A DNA stretch of 64,000 nt. It comes from Agrobacterium tumefaciens (GTDB lineage Bacteria > Pseudomonadota > Alphaproteobacteria > Rhizobiales > Rhizobiaceae). Positions 38,360-48,133 of this stretch are shown here, in pieces. The translations under genes and the position numbers were made by a program. The stretch spans positions 744,001 through 808,000 of the forward strand of contig NZ_CP039904.1 in assembly GCF_005221385.1 (NCBI RefSeq), given 5' to 3'. Every line of letters begins with the position of its first letter. Position 1 is the first letter of the stretch. The notes below the pieces were generated by a model, which was given only the letters and a program-made list of their open reading frames with translations, did no database searches and was not told the origin of the DNA.

Positions 38360-38589
38360 GTTTAGCTCTTTGGGCTGTTGAACGGCACGTCGCGGTTTTG
38401 GCCGCAGCGCCCTTTCTATAAAAAGGGCATGACAGACATACCAATCCGGATAATAGGGAATTGTTCCGCCATTGCAATGACGGCGCTATAAAAAAGCCGT
38501 TCCCGGCAGTAGTTAAAAATAACTGTCGACGATAAAATAATCAGGTGAAGAACCGGGGTTGACCCGAAACTTCAAGCGCGATCCACGGC

Positions 38590-38740
38590 GACCGATGGAG
38601 ATTTACGATCCTGGGTGCCTACAAAAGTAGGTGGGCACCGTGTGTCCAGCCCCACGGGACTGGCCAGGGACAGCTCCCTTTGGATCGAGTATGGCCCCAG
38701 GGATTGTGGTTCCTGTCGGGAAGCGCAGAACGCATCCAAG
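38590..38740 (-). ncRNA. ssrS: 6S RNA (approximate ends)
   Basis: About 150-165 bases between zapA and the CBS gene with strong rod-like pairing and no credible frame. Internal pairings include AGGGA/TCCCT, GGCCA/TGGCC and a terminal CCTAC-TTTT-GTAGG hairpin near the 3' end; CGATCC/GGATCG (38606-38611 and 38750-38755) also complement. A -10-like CTATAT (38746-38741, minus strand) places the start near 38735. Position next to zapA and the 5-formyl-THF cyclo-ligase gene is the classic setting of 6S RNA, which sequesters the housekeeping RNA polymerase in stationary phase. I infer the identity mainly from context and shape; ends may be off by 10-20 bases. Confidence 0.75.
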
Positions 38741-38813
38741 ATATAGGACGGATCGGGGAAAACCGCCAGAGGGCGCGGTGCGAAATTTTGCCGCCTCAGA
38801 ACTCTTCAGCCAA

Positions 38814-39191
38814 TCAATGCGCCGCGGGCTTCGGCCGGGCCAGCAGTTTGTCGGTTATTCCGTTCAGGCGGTCAGCCAGATCGCCGATGGCAAGCGCCAC
38901 CATCTCGTCCGATTTCGCCTTGTGCTCGGCCATGCCATCGCGGTTGCGGGAAAGGGAAGTGACTTCGCCTTCCAGCTTCTCGAGCTTGCGGTTGATTTCG
39001 GAAAGCTCGTCCATCACCATGATGCCGGCCATGACGGTGAGCCTGAGATCACCGATTTCACCGAACTGGCTCTTGAGGTGCCCGACATAACGGTCAAAAC
39101 GCGTGGCAAGATCGGTCAGGTGATCTTCCTGCCCTGCCTCGCACGCCATGCGATAGGCCTTGCCGTCGATCATAACAGTGACTTGCGCCAT
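38814..39191 (-). CDS. zapA: Cell division protein ZapA
   Basis: A 125-residue cytoplasmic protein that bundles FtsZ filaments. The N-terminal beta-strand region AQVTVMIDGKAYRMACEAGQEDHLTDLATRFD is diagnostic; a long coiled coil follows (about 55-90, MDELSEINRKLEKLEGEVTSLSRNRD). The alphaproteobacterial members are longer at the C-terminus than E. coli ZapA. It follows the DUF4164 gene by 10 bases and precedes 6S RNA. Confidence 0.93.
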   Translation of the reverse strand: MAQVTVMIDGKAYRMACEAGQEDHLTDLATRFDRYVGHLKSQFGEIGDLRLTVMAGIMVMDELSEINRKLEKLEGEVTSLSRNRDGMAEHKAKSDEMVALAIGDLADRLNGITDKLLARPKPAAH

Positions 39192-39201
39192 GAAACCGCT
39201 C

Positions 39202-39474
39202 CTATCGATCCAGCACCGCGCGGATCGTCTCCATCGCCGTCACCAGACGGCGGGAAACCTCGCGGTTGACTTCTTCAAGACGGTTGGCGCGAAACTCGGC
39301 CTGATCCAGTTCCTGCGCCAACCTGGCGCGGTCGACATGGACCCGTTTGACCTCATTATCGATCTCGCCCGTCTCCCTTTGCCGCTCGATACGCATATCG
39401 ATGGCATTTTCGAGATTTGTGATGGCAGCATTCAGCTCCGTCAGCGCAGATTGTACGGTCTTCTCAGCCGACAT
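39202..39474 (-). CDS. DUF4164 coiled-coil protein
   Basis: A 90-residue, almost wholly helical protein (MSAEKTVQSALTELNAAITNLE, heptads to residue 80) matching the rhizobial DUF4164 family of unknown function. The ATG at 39474 follows TTGGAAAA; the frame extends to 39498 with a weaker start. Its stop is 10 bases before zapA on the same strand, so it is very probably co-transcribed with it and may take part in division; that role is inferred from position only. Confidence 0.85.
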   Translation of the reverse strand: MSAEKTVQSALTELNAAITNLENAIDMRIERQRETGEIDNEVKRVHVDRARLAQELDQAEFRANRLEEVNREVSRRLVTAMETIRAVLDR

Positions 39475-39706
39475 CGTTTTTTCCAACTCGCACGCCACCG
39501 GGCGAATCGTCCGGTTTCAGGCCTTTTCAACAATCACGAGGTTATTACCCGATTTATCATCCCGTCAATCAAACCAGTGCATTGAGGCGTTTTGCTCTGT
39601 GGATGAACGAAGAGACACCGGCCCATATCGCACGAATTTTGTCAGGACACCCGGTTTTCTAAACGATTTTTTCTCCCGGAGCGAACCGCAAACGCCCGTG
39701 GATTTA

Positions 39707-39734
39707 TTGACTTGCCGGCCTCACCTGCTATGGA
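39707..39734 (+). promoter_or_regulatory. Housekeeping-type promoter of tkt
   Basis: TTGACT (39707-39712), 16-base spacer, TATGGA (39729-39734). It lies about 65 bases before the tkt start in the divergent DUF4164/tkt region (39475-39799), which otherwise shows no gene. Confidence 0.5.
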
Positions 39735-39799
39735 TCAACCCGCTTTTTGGATAGTTGCGTAAAACTATCTCCTTTCACCCGGAAACAGACGGAAAAGCC

Positions 39800-41782
39800 A
39801 TGATTTCTCGCGACAAACACAACCGGATGGCAAATGCGATCCGCTTTCTTGCCATGGATGCAGTGGAGAAGGCCAATTCAGGCCATCCCGGTCTGCCGAT
39901 GGGCGCAGCTGATGTCGCCACCGTTCTCTTCACCCGTTACCTGAAATTCGATCCCAAGGCGCCGCTTTGGGCGGATCGTGACCGCTTCGTGCTGTCGGCG
40001 GGCCATGGTTCGATGCTTCTTTACTCGCTGCTCTATTTGACGGGCTACGAGGACATGACGATCGACGAGATCAAGCGCTTCCGTCAGTTTGGTTCCAAGA
40101 CCGCCGGCCACCCCGAATATGGCCATGCGACCGGCATCGAAACCACCACCGGCCCGCTCGGACAGGGCATCGCCAACGCCGTCGGCATGGCAATCGCTGA
40201 GCGCAAGCTGGAAGAGGAGTTCGGTTCCGACCTGCAGAGCCACTTCACCTATGTGCTTTGCGGCGACGGCTGCCTCATGGAAGGCATCAGCCACGAAGCC
40301 ATCGCGCTTGCCGGCCACCTGAAGCTCAACAAGCTCGTTCTGTTCTGGGATGACAACAACATCACCATCGACGGTGAAGTTGGCCTTTCCGACAGCACCG
40401 ACCAGATTGCCCGCTTCCAGGCCGTTCACTGGAACACCATCCGCGTCGATGGCCATGACCCGGACGCGATTGCCGCCGCCATCGAAGCCGCGCAGAAATC
40501 CGACCGCCCGACCTTCATCGCCTGCAAGACCGTGATCGGTTTCGGCGCGCCCAACAAGCAGGGCACCCACAAGGTGCACGGCAACCCGCTCGGCGCCGAA
40601 GAAATCGCCGCTGCGCGCAAGAGCCTCAACTGGGAAGCCGAAGCTTTCGTCATTCCGGAAGACGTGCTCGATGCATGGCGTCTCGCCGGCCTGCGCTCCA
40701 CCAAGACCCGCCAGGATTGGGAAGCCCGCCTCGAAGCCGCTGAAGCCGGCAAGAAGGCCGAATTCAAGCGTCGTTTCGCCGGCGACCTGCCCGGCAATTT
40801 CGACAGCTCCATCGATGCCTTCAAGAAGAAGATCATCGAAAACAATCCGACGGTTGCCACCCGCAAGGCCTCCGAGGACGCGCTCGAAGTCATCAACGGC
40901 ATCCTGCCGGAAACGGTCGGTGGTTCGGCTGACCTGACGCCGTCCAACAACACCAAGACCAGCCAGATGAAGTCCATCACGCCGAGCGACTTCTCAGGCC
41001 GTTACCTGCATTACGGCATCCGCGAGCACGGCATGGCAGCGGCCATGAACGGCATCGCGCTGCATGGCGGCCTCATTCCCTATGCCGGCGGCTTCCTGAT
41101 CTTCTCGGATTATTGCCGTCCGTCGATCCGTCTTGCGGCCCTCATGGGCATCCGCGTCGTCCACGTTCTGACGCATGATTCCATCGGCGTCGGCGAAGAC
41201 GGTCCGACCCATCAGCCGGTGGAACAGATCGCTGCCCTTCGCGCCATTCCGAACCTTCTCGTCTTCCGCCCGGCGGATGAAACCGAGACGGCGGAATGCT
41301 GGCAGCTGGCTCTCGAGCAGAAGCATCGCCCGTCCGCACTGGCGCTTACCCGTCAGAACCTGGCGCCTTCGCGCAAGGAATACGAAGAAAAGAACCTTTC
41401 CGCTTACGGCGCTTACGAGCTCGTATCGGCAAGCGACGCGAAGGTTTCTATCTTCGCCTCCGGTTCGGAAGTCGAAGTGGCGCTGAAAGCCGCTGCAACG
41501 CTGAAGGACAACGGCATTTCGGCCCGCGTCGTCTCCGTTCCCTGCTTTGAACTCTTCAAGGAACAGCCGGAAACCTATCGCAATGCCATTATCGGCAAGG
41601 CGCCGGTGAAAATCGCGGTGGAAGCCGCCATCCGCCAGGGCTGGGATTATTTCATCGGTTCCGACGGCGCTTTCGTTGGCATGCATTCCTTCGGTGCGTC
41701 CGCGCCGGCGAAGGATCTCTTCAAGCACTTCGGCATCACGGCGGAAGCCGTTGTCGCCGCAGTCGAGGCAAAACTCGCGTGA
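39800..41782 (+). CDS. tkt: Transketolase
   Basis: A 660-residue thiamine-diphosphate enzyme of the pentose phosphate pathway that moves two-carbon units between ketoses and aldoses. The start [29 protein letters not shown] fits the family. The ThDP motif is [30 protein letters not shown] (about 155-190). [27 protein letters not shown] and [19 protein letters not shown] complete the pyrimidine domain, with a C-terminal domain after about residue 525. The frame extends to 39755, but the ATG at 39800 matches the family. First gene of a sugar-phosphate cluster with gap, pgk and fba. Confidence 0.97.
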   Translation: MISRDKHNRMANAIRFLAMDAVEKANSGHPGLPMGAADVATVLFTRYLKFDPKAPLWADRDRFVLSAGHGSMLLYSLLYLTGYEDMTIDEIKRFRQFGSKTAGHPEYGHATGIETTTGPLGQGIANAVGMAIAERKLEEEFGSDLQSHFTYVLCGDGCLMEGISHEAIALAGHLKLNKLVLFWDDNNITIDGEVGLSDSTDQIARFQAVHWNTIRVDGHDPDAIAAAIEAAQKSDRPTFIACKTVIGFGAPNKQGTHKVHGNPLGAEEIAAARKSLNWEAEAFVIPEDVLDAWRLAGLRSTKTRQDWEARLEAAEAGKKAEFKRRFAGDLPGNFDSSIDAFKKKIIENNPTVATRKASEDALEVINGILPETVGGSADLTPSNNTKTSQMKSITPSDFSGRYLHYGIREHGMAAAMNGIALHGGLIPYAGGFLIFSDYCRPSIRLAALMGIRVVHVLTHDSIGVGEDGPTHQPVEQIAALRAIPNLLVFRPADETETAECWQLALEQKHRPSALALTRQNLAPSRKEYEEKNLSAYGAYELVSASDAKVSIFASGSEVEVALKAAATLKDNGISARVVSVPCFELFKEQPETYRNAIIGKAPVKIAVEAAIRQGWDYFIGSDGAFVGMHSFGASAPAKDLFKHFGITAEAVVAAVEAKLA

Positions 41783-41844
41783 GGGCCCCAAGCCCTCACC
41801 ATTCACGCAAAGACCAAGCCCATATCTTGATCGGGAGACTGTAA

Positions 41845-42855
41845 ATGACTGTAAAAGTTGCCATTAACGGCTTCGGCCGCATCGGCCGCAATGTTCTGCG
41901 CGCCATCGTCGAATCCGGCCGCACCGATATCGAAGTCGTTGCCATCAACGACCTCGGCCCGGTTGAAACCAACGCTCACCTGCTGCGCTACGATTCGATC
42001 CACGGCAAGTTCCCGGCCGACGTAAAGGTCGAAGGCGACACCATCATCGTCGGTGGCGGCAAGCCGATCAAGGTAACGGCCGTTCGCGATCCGGCAACGC
42101 TGCCGCACAAGGAACTGGGTGTCGACATCGCGCTCGAATGCACGGGCATCTTCACCGCCCGCGACAAGGCCGCCGCTCACCTGACGGCTGGCGCAAAGCG
42201 CGTCATCGTTTCCGCTCCGGCTGACGGCGCTGATCTCACCGTGGTTTTCGGCGTCAATGACGACCAGCTGACGAAGGACCATCTGGTCATTTCCAACGCC
42301 TCCTGCACCACCAACTGCCTCGTGCCTGTTGTGAAGGTTCTCGATGACGTCGTTGGCATCGATCATGGCTTCATGACCACGATCCACTCCTACACGGGCG
42401 ACCAGCCGACGCTGGACACCATGCACAAGGATCTGTACCGCGCCCGCGCCGCAGCCCTGTCCATGATCCCGACCTCGACGGGCGCCGCCAAGGCTGTTGG
42501 CCTCGTTCTGCCGCACCTCAAGGGCAAGCTGGACGGCACGTCTATCCGCGTTCCGACCCCGAACGTTTCGGTCGTCGACTTCAAGTTCATCGCCAAGCGC
42601 GACACGAGCGTTGAGGAAATCAACGAAGCGATCAAGTCCGCTTCCAACGGCAAGCTGAAGGGCATTCTCGGCTATACCGAAGAACCGCTGGTTTCCCGCG
42701 ACTTCAACCATGACAGCCATTCGTCGATCTTCGCGATCGATCAGACCAAGGTCATGGAAGGCAGGTTCGTGCGCGTTCTGTCCTGGTACGACAATGAGTG
42801 GGGCTTCTCCAACCGCATGTCGGACACGGCCGTCGCCTTCGCGAAGACCATCTGA
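41845..42855 (+). CDS. gap: Glyceraldehyde-3-phosphate dehydrogenase
   Basis: A 336-residue enzyme oxidising glyceraldehyde-3-phosphate to 1,3-bisphosphoglycerate with NAD(P)+. The Rossmann motif [10 protein letters not shown] is at 7-16 and the catalytic Cys154 in [12 protein letters not shown]. The residue after the second strand is Asn-Asp (AINDLG), as in NAD-preferring forms. It lies 62 bases downstream of tkt with a GGGAG ribosome site, probably in one operon, and ends in a strong terminator. Confidence 0.98.
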   Translation: MTVKVAINGFGRIGRNVLRAIVESGRTDIEVVAINDLGPVETNAHLLRYDSIHGKFPADVKVEGDTIIVGGGKPIKVTAVRDPATLPHKELGVDIALECTGIFTARDKAAAHLTAGAKRVIVSAPADGADLTVVFGVNDDQLTKDHLVISNASCTTNCLVPVVKVLDDVVGIDHGFMTTIHSYTGDQPTLDTMHKDLYRARAAALSMIPTSTGAAKAVGLVLPHLKGKLDGTSIRVPTPNVSVVDFKFIAKRDTSVEEINEAIKSASNGKLKGILGYTEEPLVSRDFNHDSHSSIFAIDQTKVMEGRFVRVLSWYDNEWGFSNRMSDTAVAFAKTI

Positions 42856-42872
42856 GCATAAATCGCTCCATC

Positions 42873-42905
42873 AAAAAACCGGCAGGAGCAATCCTGCCGG
42901 TTTTT
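42873..42905 (+). terminator. Terminator of gap
   Basis: AAAACCGGCAGGA pairs with TCCTGCCGGTTTT around GCAA, followed by TTTGTTTG. It lies about 20 bases after the stop. Confidence 0.92.
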
Positions 42906-42913
42906 GTTTGTCG

Positions 42914-42947
42914 AAAAAAGCCGGCGGGACTGAGGGATCCCGCCGGC
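42914..42947 (-). terminator. Terminator of the small lipoprotein gene
   Basis: GCCGGCGGGA (42920-42929) pairs perfectly with TCCCGCCGGC (42938-42947). On the minus strand it runs into TTTTTTCG. It is adjacent to, and oriented against, the gap terminator. Confidence 0.85.
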
Positions 42948-43041
42948 GCCGATCCTGAAGCAAGGCGGGGACGCTTCGGATCGAAACAATCACCGGAGGC
43001 GAGAGGAACCAGCCCGTCGCCAGCCTTCCGGCAGGCAACCC

Positions 43042-43302
43042 TCACTTTCTGTTGTTGATGATGATCGGGTCGTGTGAACCGGCACTGCTCCAGATCGTAT
43101 CGAAAGTCTGTTGCCGCAAATCACTTTGCTGCATGGAAAGCTTCATCATGCAGTCGGCAAAATCCCGTGAACCTTCAGGGTAGCCAAAGACACGACAACG
43201 CTCGCGTTGCGCGGCCATGTTTTCAGCTGTCTGCTCAGTGCTGGAGCAACCCGAAACAATCGAGCCTGCCGCCAGTAATATAAAGATGGATATTCGTTTC
43301 AT
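43042..43302 (-). CDS. Small lipoprotein of unknown function
   Basis: An 86-residue protein with an N-terminal lipoprotein signal: MKRISIFILLAAGSIVSGC, lipidated Cys19. The mature part of about 67 residues is helical and carries two further cysteines in RCRVFGYPEGSRDFADCMMKLSMQQ, a spacing (Cys-x6-Gly.. Phe-Ala-x-Cys-Met-Met) shared by many small rhizobial lipoproteins. It is transcribed against the glycolytic genes, between gap and the antiporter, and has its own terminator. No function is known. Confidence 0.85.
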   Translation of the reverse strand: MKRISIFILLAAGSIVSGCSSTEQTAENMAAQRERCRVFGYPEGSRDFADCMMKLSMQQSDLRQQTFDTIWSSAGSHDPIIINNRK

Positions 43303-43723
43303 CCGATCGCTCCGGTAATGATGAAAAGCAATTCGGAGATGACAACTAGCGCAGCTGGATTATCGCTATGTTACGTGAAAACACGGCTGCCGAATCTATT
43401 TCAACAATCTGCCTATCCCTCCCAAGCAAAAGCTCCATGCGCGGGACAGGCGTTGCTTCAAGCGCGAACCTTCGATCACTCGCCGAAAAAATTCCCATTT
43501 CCTGCCTTTGTCTGGTCCATTTTGAGACCGACAAGAAGCACAGGGACAACGGTCGTGCGCAATGCACTTCGGCCCTGCCGTATCATTCGATACACCCCGC
43601 CTTGCGTCGCCTTTCAACGCCAACCGACTGAAGCGCTGACAGACCGCAACCCGTGGCGCATTGGCTGCAGACGCGCAGAGCATTCATTGCATCGGCCAAC
43701 GCGGTTTGAATGAGGCGGTGGAC
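43303..43723. other. Intergenic stretch of about 420 bases
   Basis: It lies between the lipoprotein gene (minus) and the antiporter gene (plus). Overlapping short frames occur on both strands (for example 43368-43631 plus and 43346-43567 minus), but none has a clear ribosome site, a family resemblance or normal codon use. No RNA structure is recognised. It should contain the divergent promoters. Confidence 0.6.
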
Positions 43724-45589
43724 GTGGAATCATTTTATCTCCTGTTGCTCGTGGCAACTGTTCTGGTTCTCGTCGCAGCCTTTTCCAGCCTCATCGCCTT
43801 CCGGTTCGGCGCACCGCTGCTGCTGCTCTTTCTGATGATCGGCCTTGCCGCGGGCGTAGATGGCCTCGGCATCGAATTTACCAACAATCCGCTCGCTTAT
43901 ATGCTCGGCTCGCTTGTGCTTGCCGTCATTCTTTTCGACTCCGGTTTCGGCACGTCGATACAATCCTTCCGACTTTCGGCACCCCCCGCCGTCGCACTTG
44001 CCACAGTCGGTGTCATCCTCACTTCCGTCTTTTTCGCCGGCGCGGCCGCCCTGCTCCTCGGGCTCTCCTGGCTGGAGGGACTGTTGCTCGGCGCGATCGT
44101 CGCCTCCACGGATGCGGCGGCCGTGTTCTTCCTGCTGCGCATCGGCGGCATCCATATCCGCGATCAGGTGCGCTCGACGCTTGAAGTCGAATCCGGCACC
44201 AATGATCCGATGGCGATCTTCCTCACCATCGCCTTGGTCGAAATCATCGCCAAGGGCCAGGGGCTGGCCGGCATCGACAGCGGCTTTTTGCTGCTTTTCA
44301 TTGAGCAGATGGGGCTTGGCGTGATTTTCGGCCTGCTCGGCGGCGTCATGATCGCCACCGTGGTCAATCGCTTCGCCGCCGACCGCGGGCTTGCGCCGAT
44401 CTTCGTCCTGGCGCTGGCGCTGCTTGTCTTCTCTTTCACAGGGACAATTGGCGGCAGTGGTTTTCTGGCGGTCTATGTGGCGGGCATCGTTGCCGGCAAC
44501 CGCAGGATTTTCGCCAAGGAGACCATCAGACGTTTCCATGAGGGGCTGACCTGGCTTGCCCAGATCATCATGTTCCTGATGCTCGGCCTTCTGGCCACCC
44601 CGTCGCAATTTCCGGCAATCGCCATCCCGGCCGTGCTGCTGGCGCTTTTCCTGATCTTCGTCGCCCGCCCGCTCGCGGTGTGGCTCAGCCTCATGCCCTT
44701 CAGCTATACCCAGCAGGAAACATCCTTCGTGGCATGGGTCGGCCTGCGCGGCGCGGTTTCCATCCTGCTTGCCATCATGCCCATTCTCGGTGGGCTCAAC
44801 GATGCGCAGATCTATTTCAACGCTGCCTTCATCATCGTTTTGGTATCGCTGCTGGTGCAGGGCTGGACCATCAAGCCGGTGGCGACAAGGCTCGGCCTGA
44901 TCGTGCCCCCGCGCATGGGCGACGTCGACAAGCTGGAAGTGGACCTTCCCGGCACCGCCAATCACGAGCTGATTTCCTACCGTGTCGCCAAGGGCAGCGC
45001 CATCATGCAGGGCGAGCGCATTCCACGCTGGGCGATGCCCTCGCTCGTGGTGCGCGACGGCAAGTCGATCCGCTACCAATATGCCGGCCGGCTGCGCGAA
45101 AACGATCTCGTCTATCTTTTCATCGCGCCCGGCTATTCCCGCCTGATCGACCGGCTGTTCGCCAGCGCCCTGCCGGTTGCCGATGACGACGCCGATTTCT
45201 TTGGCACCTTCGCGATCTCACCCGCCCGACCGGCCAAAGAGCTGGATGCGGCCTATGGTCCCGGCCTGATCTCTCAGACCGAACAAGCCATGAGCATCGC
45301 CGAATTGATCGAGGCGCGTCTTGCCGGAAAAGCCGATTATGCCGACCGCGTGCGCCTCGGTTCCATTGTCCTCATCGTTCGAACGCTGGACGAACATGAG
45401 GCCATCACCGGCATCGGCATCTCACTGGAACCGGTCGAGCCGGCCACCAGCCTGCCGATCTTCATCAGCTTCGGCGAGATCATCCGCCGGGTGCGCGACC
45501 ATCTGGCGCAGCGGCGTCAATTGCGCTCCGGCAATGCCATCGAGGACACTGCCGCGCCTTCGAACGCAGTGAGAGAAAATGAGGCCTGA
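43724..45589 (+). CDS. Potassium/proton antiporter (CPA1, NhaP2/CvrA-like)
   Basis: An inner-membrane cation/proton antiporter of about 621 residues. The membrane part (about 1-385) has 12 or more helices ([22 protein letters not shown]; the ion-binding region [13 protein letters not shown] with the Asp; [16 protein letters not shown]). A cytoplasmic part follows with a TrkA_C/RCK-like region ([26 protein letters not shown]) and a CorC_HlyC-like C-terminal segment ([26 protein letters not shown]). It expels K+ and helps control volume and pH. I prefer the GTG at 43724, eight bases after GAGG; GTG at 43718 or an upstream ATG at 43661 are alternatives. It sits within the glycolytic cluster with no obvious metabolic link. 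Confidence 0.92.
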   Translation: MESFYLLLLVATVLVLVAAFSSLIAFRFGAPLLLLFLMIGLAAGVDGLGIEFTNNPLAYMLGSLVLAVILFDSGFGTSIQSFRLSAPPAVALATVGVILTSVFFAGAAALLLGLSWLEGLLLGAIVASTDAAAVFFLLRIGGIHIRDQVRSTLEVESGTNDPMAIFLTIALVEIIAKGQGLAGIDSGFLLLFIEQMGLGVIFGLLGGVMIATVVNRFAADRGLAPIFVLALALLVFSFTGTIGGSGFLAVYVAGIVAGNRRIFAKETIRRFHEGLTWLAQIIMFLMLGLLATPSQFPAIAIPAVLLALFLIFVARPLAVWLSLMPFSYTQQETSFVAWVGLRGAVSILLAIMPILGGLNDAQIYFNAAFIIVLVSLLVQGWTIKPVATRLGLIVPPRMGDVDKLEVDLPGTANHELISYRVAKGSAIMQGERIPRWAMPSLVVRDGKSIRYQYAGRLRENDLVYLFIAPGYSRLIDRLFASALPVADDDADFFGTFAISPARPAKELDAAYGPGLISQTEQAMSIAELIEARLAGKADYADRVRLGSIVLIVRTLDEHEAITGIGISLEPVEPATSLPIFISFGEIIRRVRDHLAQRRQLRSGNAIEDTAAPSNAVRENEA

Positions 45590-45656
45590 CCGGCTTGCGT
45601 CGGCAATCAGGCATAGTATGGTCCGTGCCGAACTCGCAACAAATCAGGATCGACCT

Positions 45657-46859
45657 ATGCCCGCTTTCAAGACCATCGACGACCTTAACGACATTGCCGG
45701 AAAGCGCGTTCTCGTCCGCGTTGATCTCAACGTGCCGGTTGCGGATGGCAAAGTAACGGACGCGACCCGTATCGAGCGGGTTGCACCGACCATTCTGGAA
45801 CTGTCCGGCAAGGGCGCGAAAGTCATTCTGCTTGCCCATTTCGGCCGGCCGAAGGGCGAACCGGTGGCCGACATGTCGCTTTCGCAGATCGTCCCCACCG
45901 TCGAGGAAGTGCTCGATCACGCCGTTTCCTTCGCAGCCGATTGCATCGGCACGCCGGCAGCGGATGCGGTCGCGAAGATGAACGATGGCGATATCCTGCT
46001 TCTGGAAAACACCCGTTTCCACAAGGGCGAAGAAAAGAACGATCCGGCCTTCGTCGAGGCTCTGGCGGCCAATGGCGACATCTATGTGAACGACGCCTTC
46101 TCCGCCGCCCACCGCGCCCACGCGTCCACCGAAGGTCTTGCACGCCATCTGCCCGCTTATGCCGGCCGCACCATGCAGGCCGAGCTTGAGGCGCTGGAGA
46201 AGGGTCTCGGCCAGCCGGTCCGTCCTGTGGTTGCCATCGTCGGCGGTGCGAAGGTTTCGAGCAAGATCGATCTCCTGATGAACCTCGTCAAGAAGGTCGA
46301 TGCCCTCGTCATCGGCGGCGGCATGGCCAACACCTTCCTTGCCGCACGCGGCACCAATGTCGGCAAATCGCTGTGCGAACACGATCTGGCCGAAACCGCA
46401 AAACAGATCATGATCGAGGCGGCGACATCCGGTTGCGCCATCGTCCTGCCGGAAGACGGCGTGGTGGCCCGCGAGTTCAAGGCCGGTGCGGCCAATGAAA
46501 CGGTCGATATCAACGCCATTCCCGCTGACGCCATGGTTCTCGATGTCGGCCCAAAATCGGTTGAAAGCATCAAGGCCTGGATTTCCCGCGCCGAAACATT
46601 GGTCTGGAACGGCCCGCTCGGCGCCTTTGAAATCGAGCCTTTCGATGCGGCGACCGTGGCAGCTGCAAAACACGCCGCCGAATGCACGAAATCGGGCAAA
46701 CTCGTTTCCGTCGCCGGTGGCGGTGATACGGTCGCGGCGCTCAACCATGCCGGTGTTTCCGACGATTTCACCTATATTTCGACGGCGGGCGGCGCCTTCC
46801 TCGAATGGATGGAAGGCAAGGAATTGCCGGGCGTTGCCATCCTGACCGCCGCCAAGTAA
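45657..46859 (+). CDS. pgk: Phosphoglycerate kinase
   Basis: A 400-residue enzyme transferring phosphate from 1,3-bisphosphoglycerate to ADP. The N-terminal signature [11 protein letters not shown] lies at about 17-27, the substrate-binding Arg region in [17 protein letters not shown], the hinge motif [13 protein letters not shown] and the nucleotide loop [12 protein letters not shown]. The start at 45657 ([12 protein letters not shown]) fits the family; longer frames overlap the antiporter gene. A strong terminator (46883-46918) follows. Confidence 0.98.
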   Translation: MPAFKTIDDLNDIAGKRVLVRVDLNVPVADGKVTDATRIERVAPTILELSGKGAKVILLAHFGRPKGEPVADMSLSQIVPTVEEVLDHAVSFAADCIGTPAADAVAKMNDGDILLLENTRFHKGEEKNDPAFVEALAANGDIYVNDAFSAAHRAHASTEGLARHLPAYAGRTMQAELEALEKGLGQPVRPVVAIVGGAKVSSKIDLLMNLVKKVDALVIGGGMANTFLAARGTNVGKSLCEHDLAETAKQIMIEAATSGCAIVLPEDGVVAREFKAGAANETVDINAIPADAMVLDVGPKSVESIKAWISRAETLVWNGPLGAFEIEPFDAATVAAAKHAAECTKSGKLVSVAGGGDTVAALNHAGVSDDFTYISTAGGAFLEWMEGKELPGVAILTAAK

Positions 46860-46882
46860 ACTCATTTCACTTGCCTGACACG

Positions 46883-46918
46883 AGGCCGGACAAGCCCTGC
46901 TTGCCCGGCCTTGTTTTT
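46883..46918 (+). terminator. Terminator of pgk
   Basis: AGGCCGG (46883-46889) pairs with CCGGCCT (46905-46911), followed by TGTTTTTTG. It lies 24 bases after the stop. Confidence 0.88.
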
Positions 46919-46947
46919 TGGTAAGTGCACATGGGAGGAAAAGTTTC

Positions 46948-46974
46948 AAACGATTGAAATCATTTCAATCGTTT
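46948..46974. promoter_or_regulatory. Perfect 27-base palindrome upstream of fba (candidate operator)
   Basis: AAACGATTGAAAT (46948-46960), central C, ATTTCAATCGTTT (46962-46974). TTTCAA/TTGAAA words recur at about nine-to-ten-base steps from 46944 to 46977, so they fall on one face of the helix. It begins about 100 bases before the fba ATG, in the expected promoter zone, and has no T-run. Shape and position suggest a binding site for a dimeric regulator, perhaps of the LacI family. Confidence 0.6.
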
Positions 46975-47050
46975 CAATGAGTTAGCGTGCCATTTCCCTG
47001 CCCTGGAACTTCTGTTATCGGGAATTTATTGTGCCTTGGGAGAATAGCAA

Positions 47051-48076
47051 ATGACCGAACGTCTCGAAGACATCGCAATCAAAATGGTCGCCGACGGCAA
47101 GGGCCTGCTCGCCGCCGACGAATCCACAGGAACGATCAAAAAGCGTTTCGACAGCATCAATCTGGAGTCCACCGAGACCGCCCGCCGCGACTATCGCGAG
47201 ATGCTGTTCCGCTCCGACGACGCCATGAAGAAATACATCTCTGGCGTCATCCTTTATGAAGAGACCCTGTTCCAGAAGGCTGCCGACGGCACGCCTTTCG
47301 TGGATATCATCAAGGCGGCCGGCAGCCTGCCGGGCATCAAGGTGGATATCGGTGCAAAGCCGATGGCTTACCACCCACATGAATTCATCACCGAAGGCCT
47401 CGACGGTCTTTACGAGCGCCTGCGCAAATACCACGAGGCTGGCGCCCGTTTCGCCAAGTGGCGCGGCGTCATCACCATCGGTGAGCAGCGTCCGAGCTGG
47501 GGTTCGATCAAGGCTAACTCCCAGTCGCTCGCCCGTTACGCCGCTCTCTGCCAGCAGGCGGATATCGTGCCGATCGTGGAGCCTGAAGTGCTGATGGACG
47601 GCGAACCCGGCACGCACGACATCGATCGCTGTGCGGAAGTCACGCAATGGGTTCTCCAGACCGTCTTCGCGGACCTGTTCGACGCCCGCGTCAACCTTGA
47701 AGGCATGATCCTCAAGCCGAACATGATCATCGACGGCAAGAAGGCTCGCAAGGCTTCCGTCGAGGAAGTGGCGGAAAAGACCGTCAAGGTTCTGAAGGCC
47801 ACCGTGCCTTCCGCAGTTCCGGGCATCGCCTTCCTTTCCGGCGGCCAGTCCTCCGAAGAGGCGACGGCGCATCTCTCCGCCATGAATGCCGGCTACGACC
47901 TGCCCTGGTCGCTGACCTATTCGTATGGCCGCGCCCTCCAGGATACAGCGCTCAAGACATGGGGCGGCAAGCAGGAGAATGTTGCTGCCGGCCAGCGTGC
48001 CTTCACGCACCGCGCCGCCATGAACAGCCTTGCCGCCAAGGGCAACTGGAAGCTGGAACTCGAAAAGGCCGCATAA
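47051..48076 (+). CDS. fba: Class I fructose-bisphosphate aldolase
   Basis: A 341-residue aldolase of the eukaryotic-like class I type, cleaving fructose-1,6-bisphosphate by a Schiff base and needing no metal. The start is ERLEDIAIKMVADGKGLLAADESTGTIKKRF. Other markers are VILYEETLFQKAADGTPF, the WRGVITIG and PIVEPEVLMDG segments, and the Schiff-base lysine in GMILKPNMIIDGKK (near residue 222). LSGGQSSEEATAHLSAMN binds the C1 phosphate. The ATG at 47051 follows GGGAG. The C-terminal Tyr of animal aldolases is absent. It follows pgk but has its own operator-like upstream region. Confidence 0.97.
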   Translation: MTERLEDIAIKMVADGKGLLAADESTGTIKKRFDSINLESTETARRDYREMLFRSDDAMKKYISGVILYEETLFQKAADGTPFVDIIKAAGSLPGIKVDIGAKPMAYHPHEFITEGLDGLYERLRKYHEAGARFAKWRGVITIGEQRPSWGSIKANSQSLARYAALCQQADIVPIVEPEVLMDGEPGTHDIDRCAEVTQWVLQTVFADLFDARVNLEGMILKPNMIIDGKKARKASVEEVAEKTVKVLKATVPSAVPGIAFLSGGQSSEEATAHLSAMNAGYDLPWSLTYSYGRALQDTALKTWGGKQENVAAGQRAFTHRAAMNSLAAKGNWKLELEKAA

Positions 48077-48105
48077 GGCCAGGCCGAAAGGCATGCCGAA
48101 AAATC

Positions 48106-48132
48106 AAAGCCGCCCCATGGGCGGCTTTTTTC
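48106..48132. terminator. Bidirectional terminator between fba and a small membrane protein gene
   Basis: AAAGCCGCCC (48106-48115) pairs with GGGCGGCTTT (48119-48128) around three bases. T-runs follow on both strands: TTTTTTCTTT on the plus strand and GATTTTTCGG on the minus strand. Confidence 0.9.
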
Positions 48133-48133
48133 T

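Noticed and set aside
38479..38503. Minus-strand GGAAC-N16-CGTC upstream of the CBS-domain gene
   Set aside because: The -10 element deviates (CGTC for CGTT) at a conserved base and the gene family gives no independent stress link.
43346..43567. Small minus-strand frame of 73 residues in the lipoprotein-antiporter gap
   Set aside because: No ribosome site, no recognisable family and atypical codon use; overlapping frames on both strands are equally long.
43730..45079. Long minus-strand frame of about 450 codons opposite the antiporter
   Set aside because: Extremely His/Asp/Glu/Gln-rich composition typical of the complement of a membrane protein gene.
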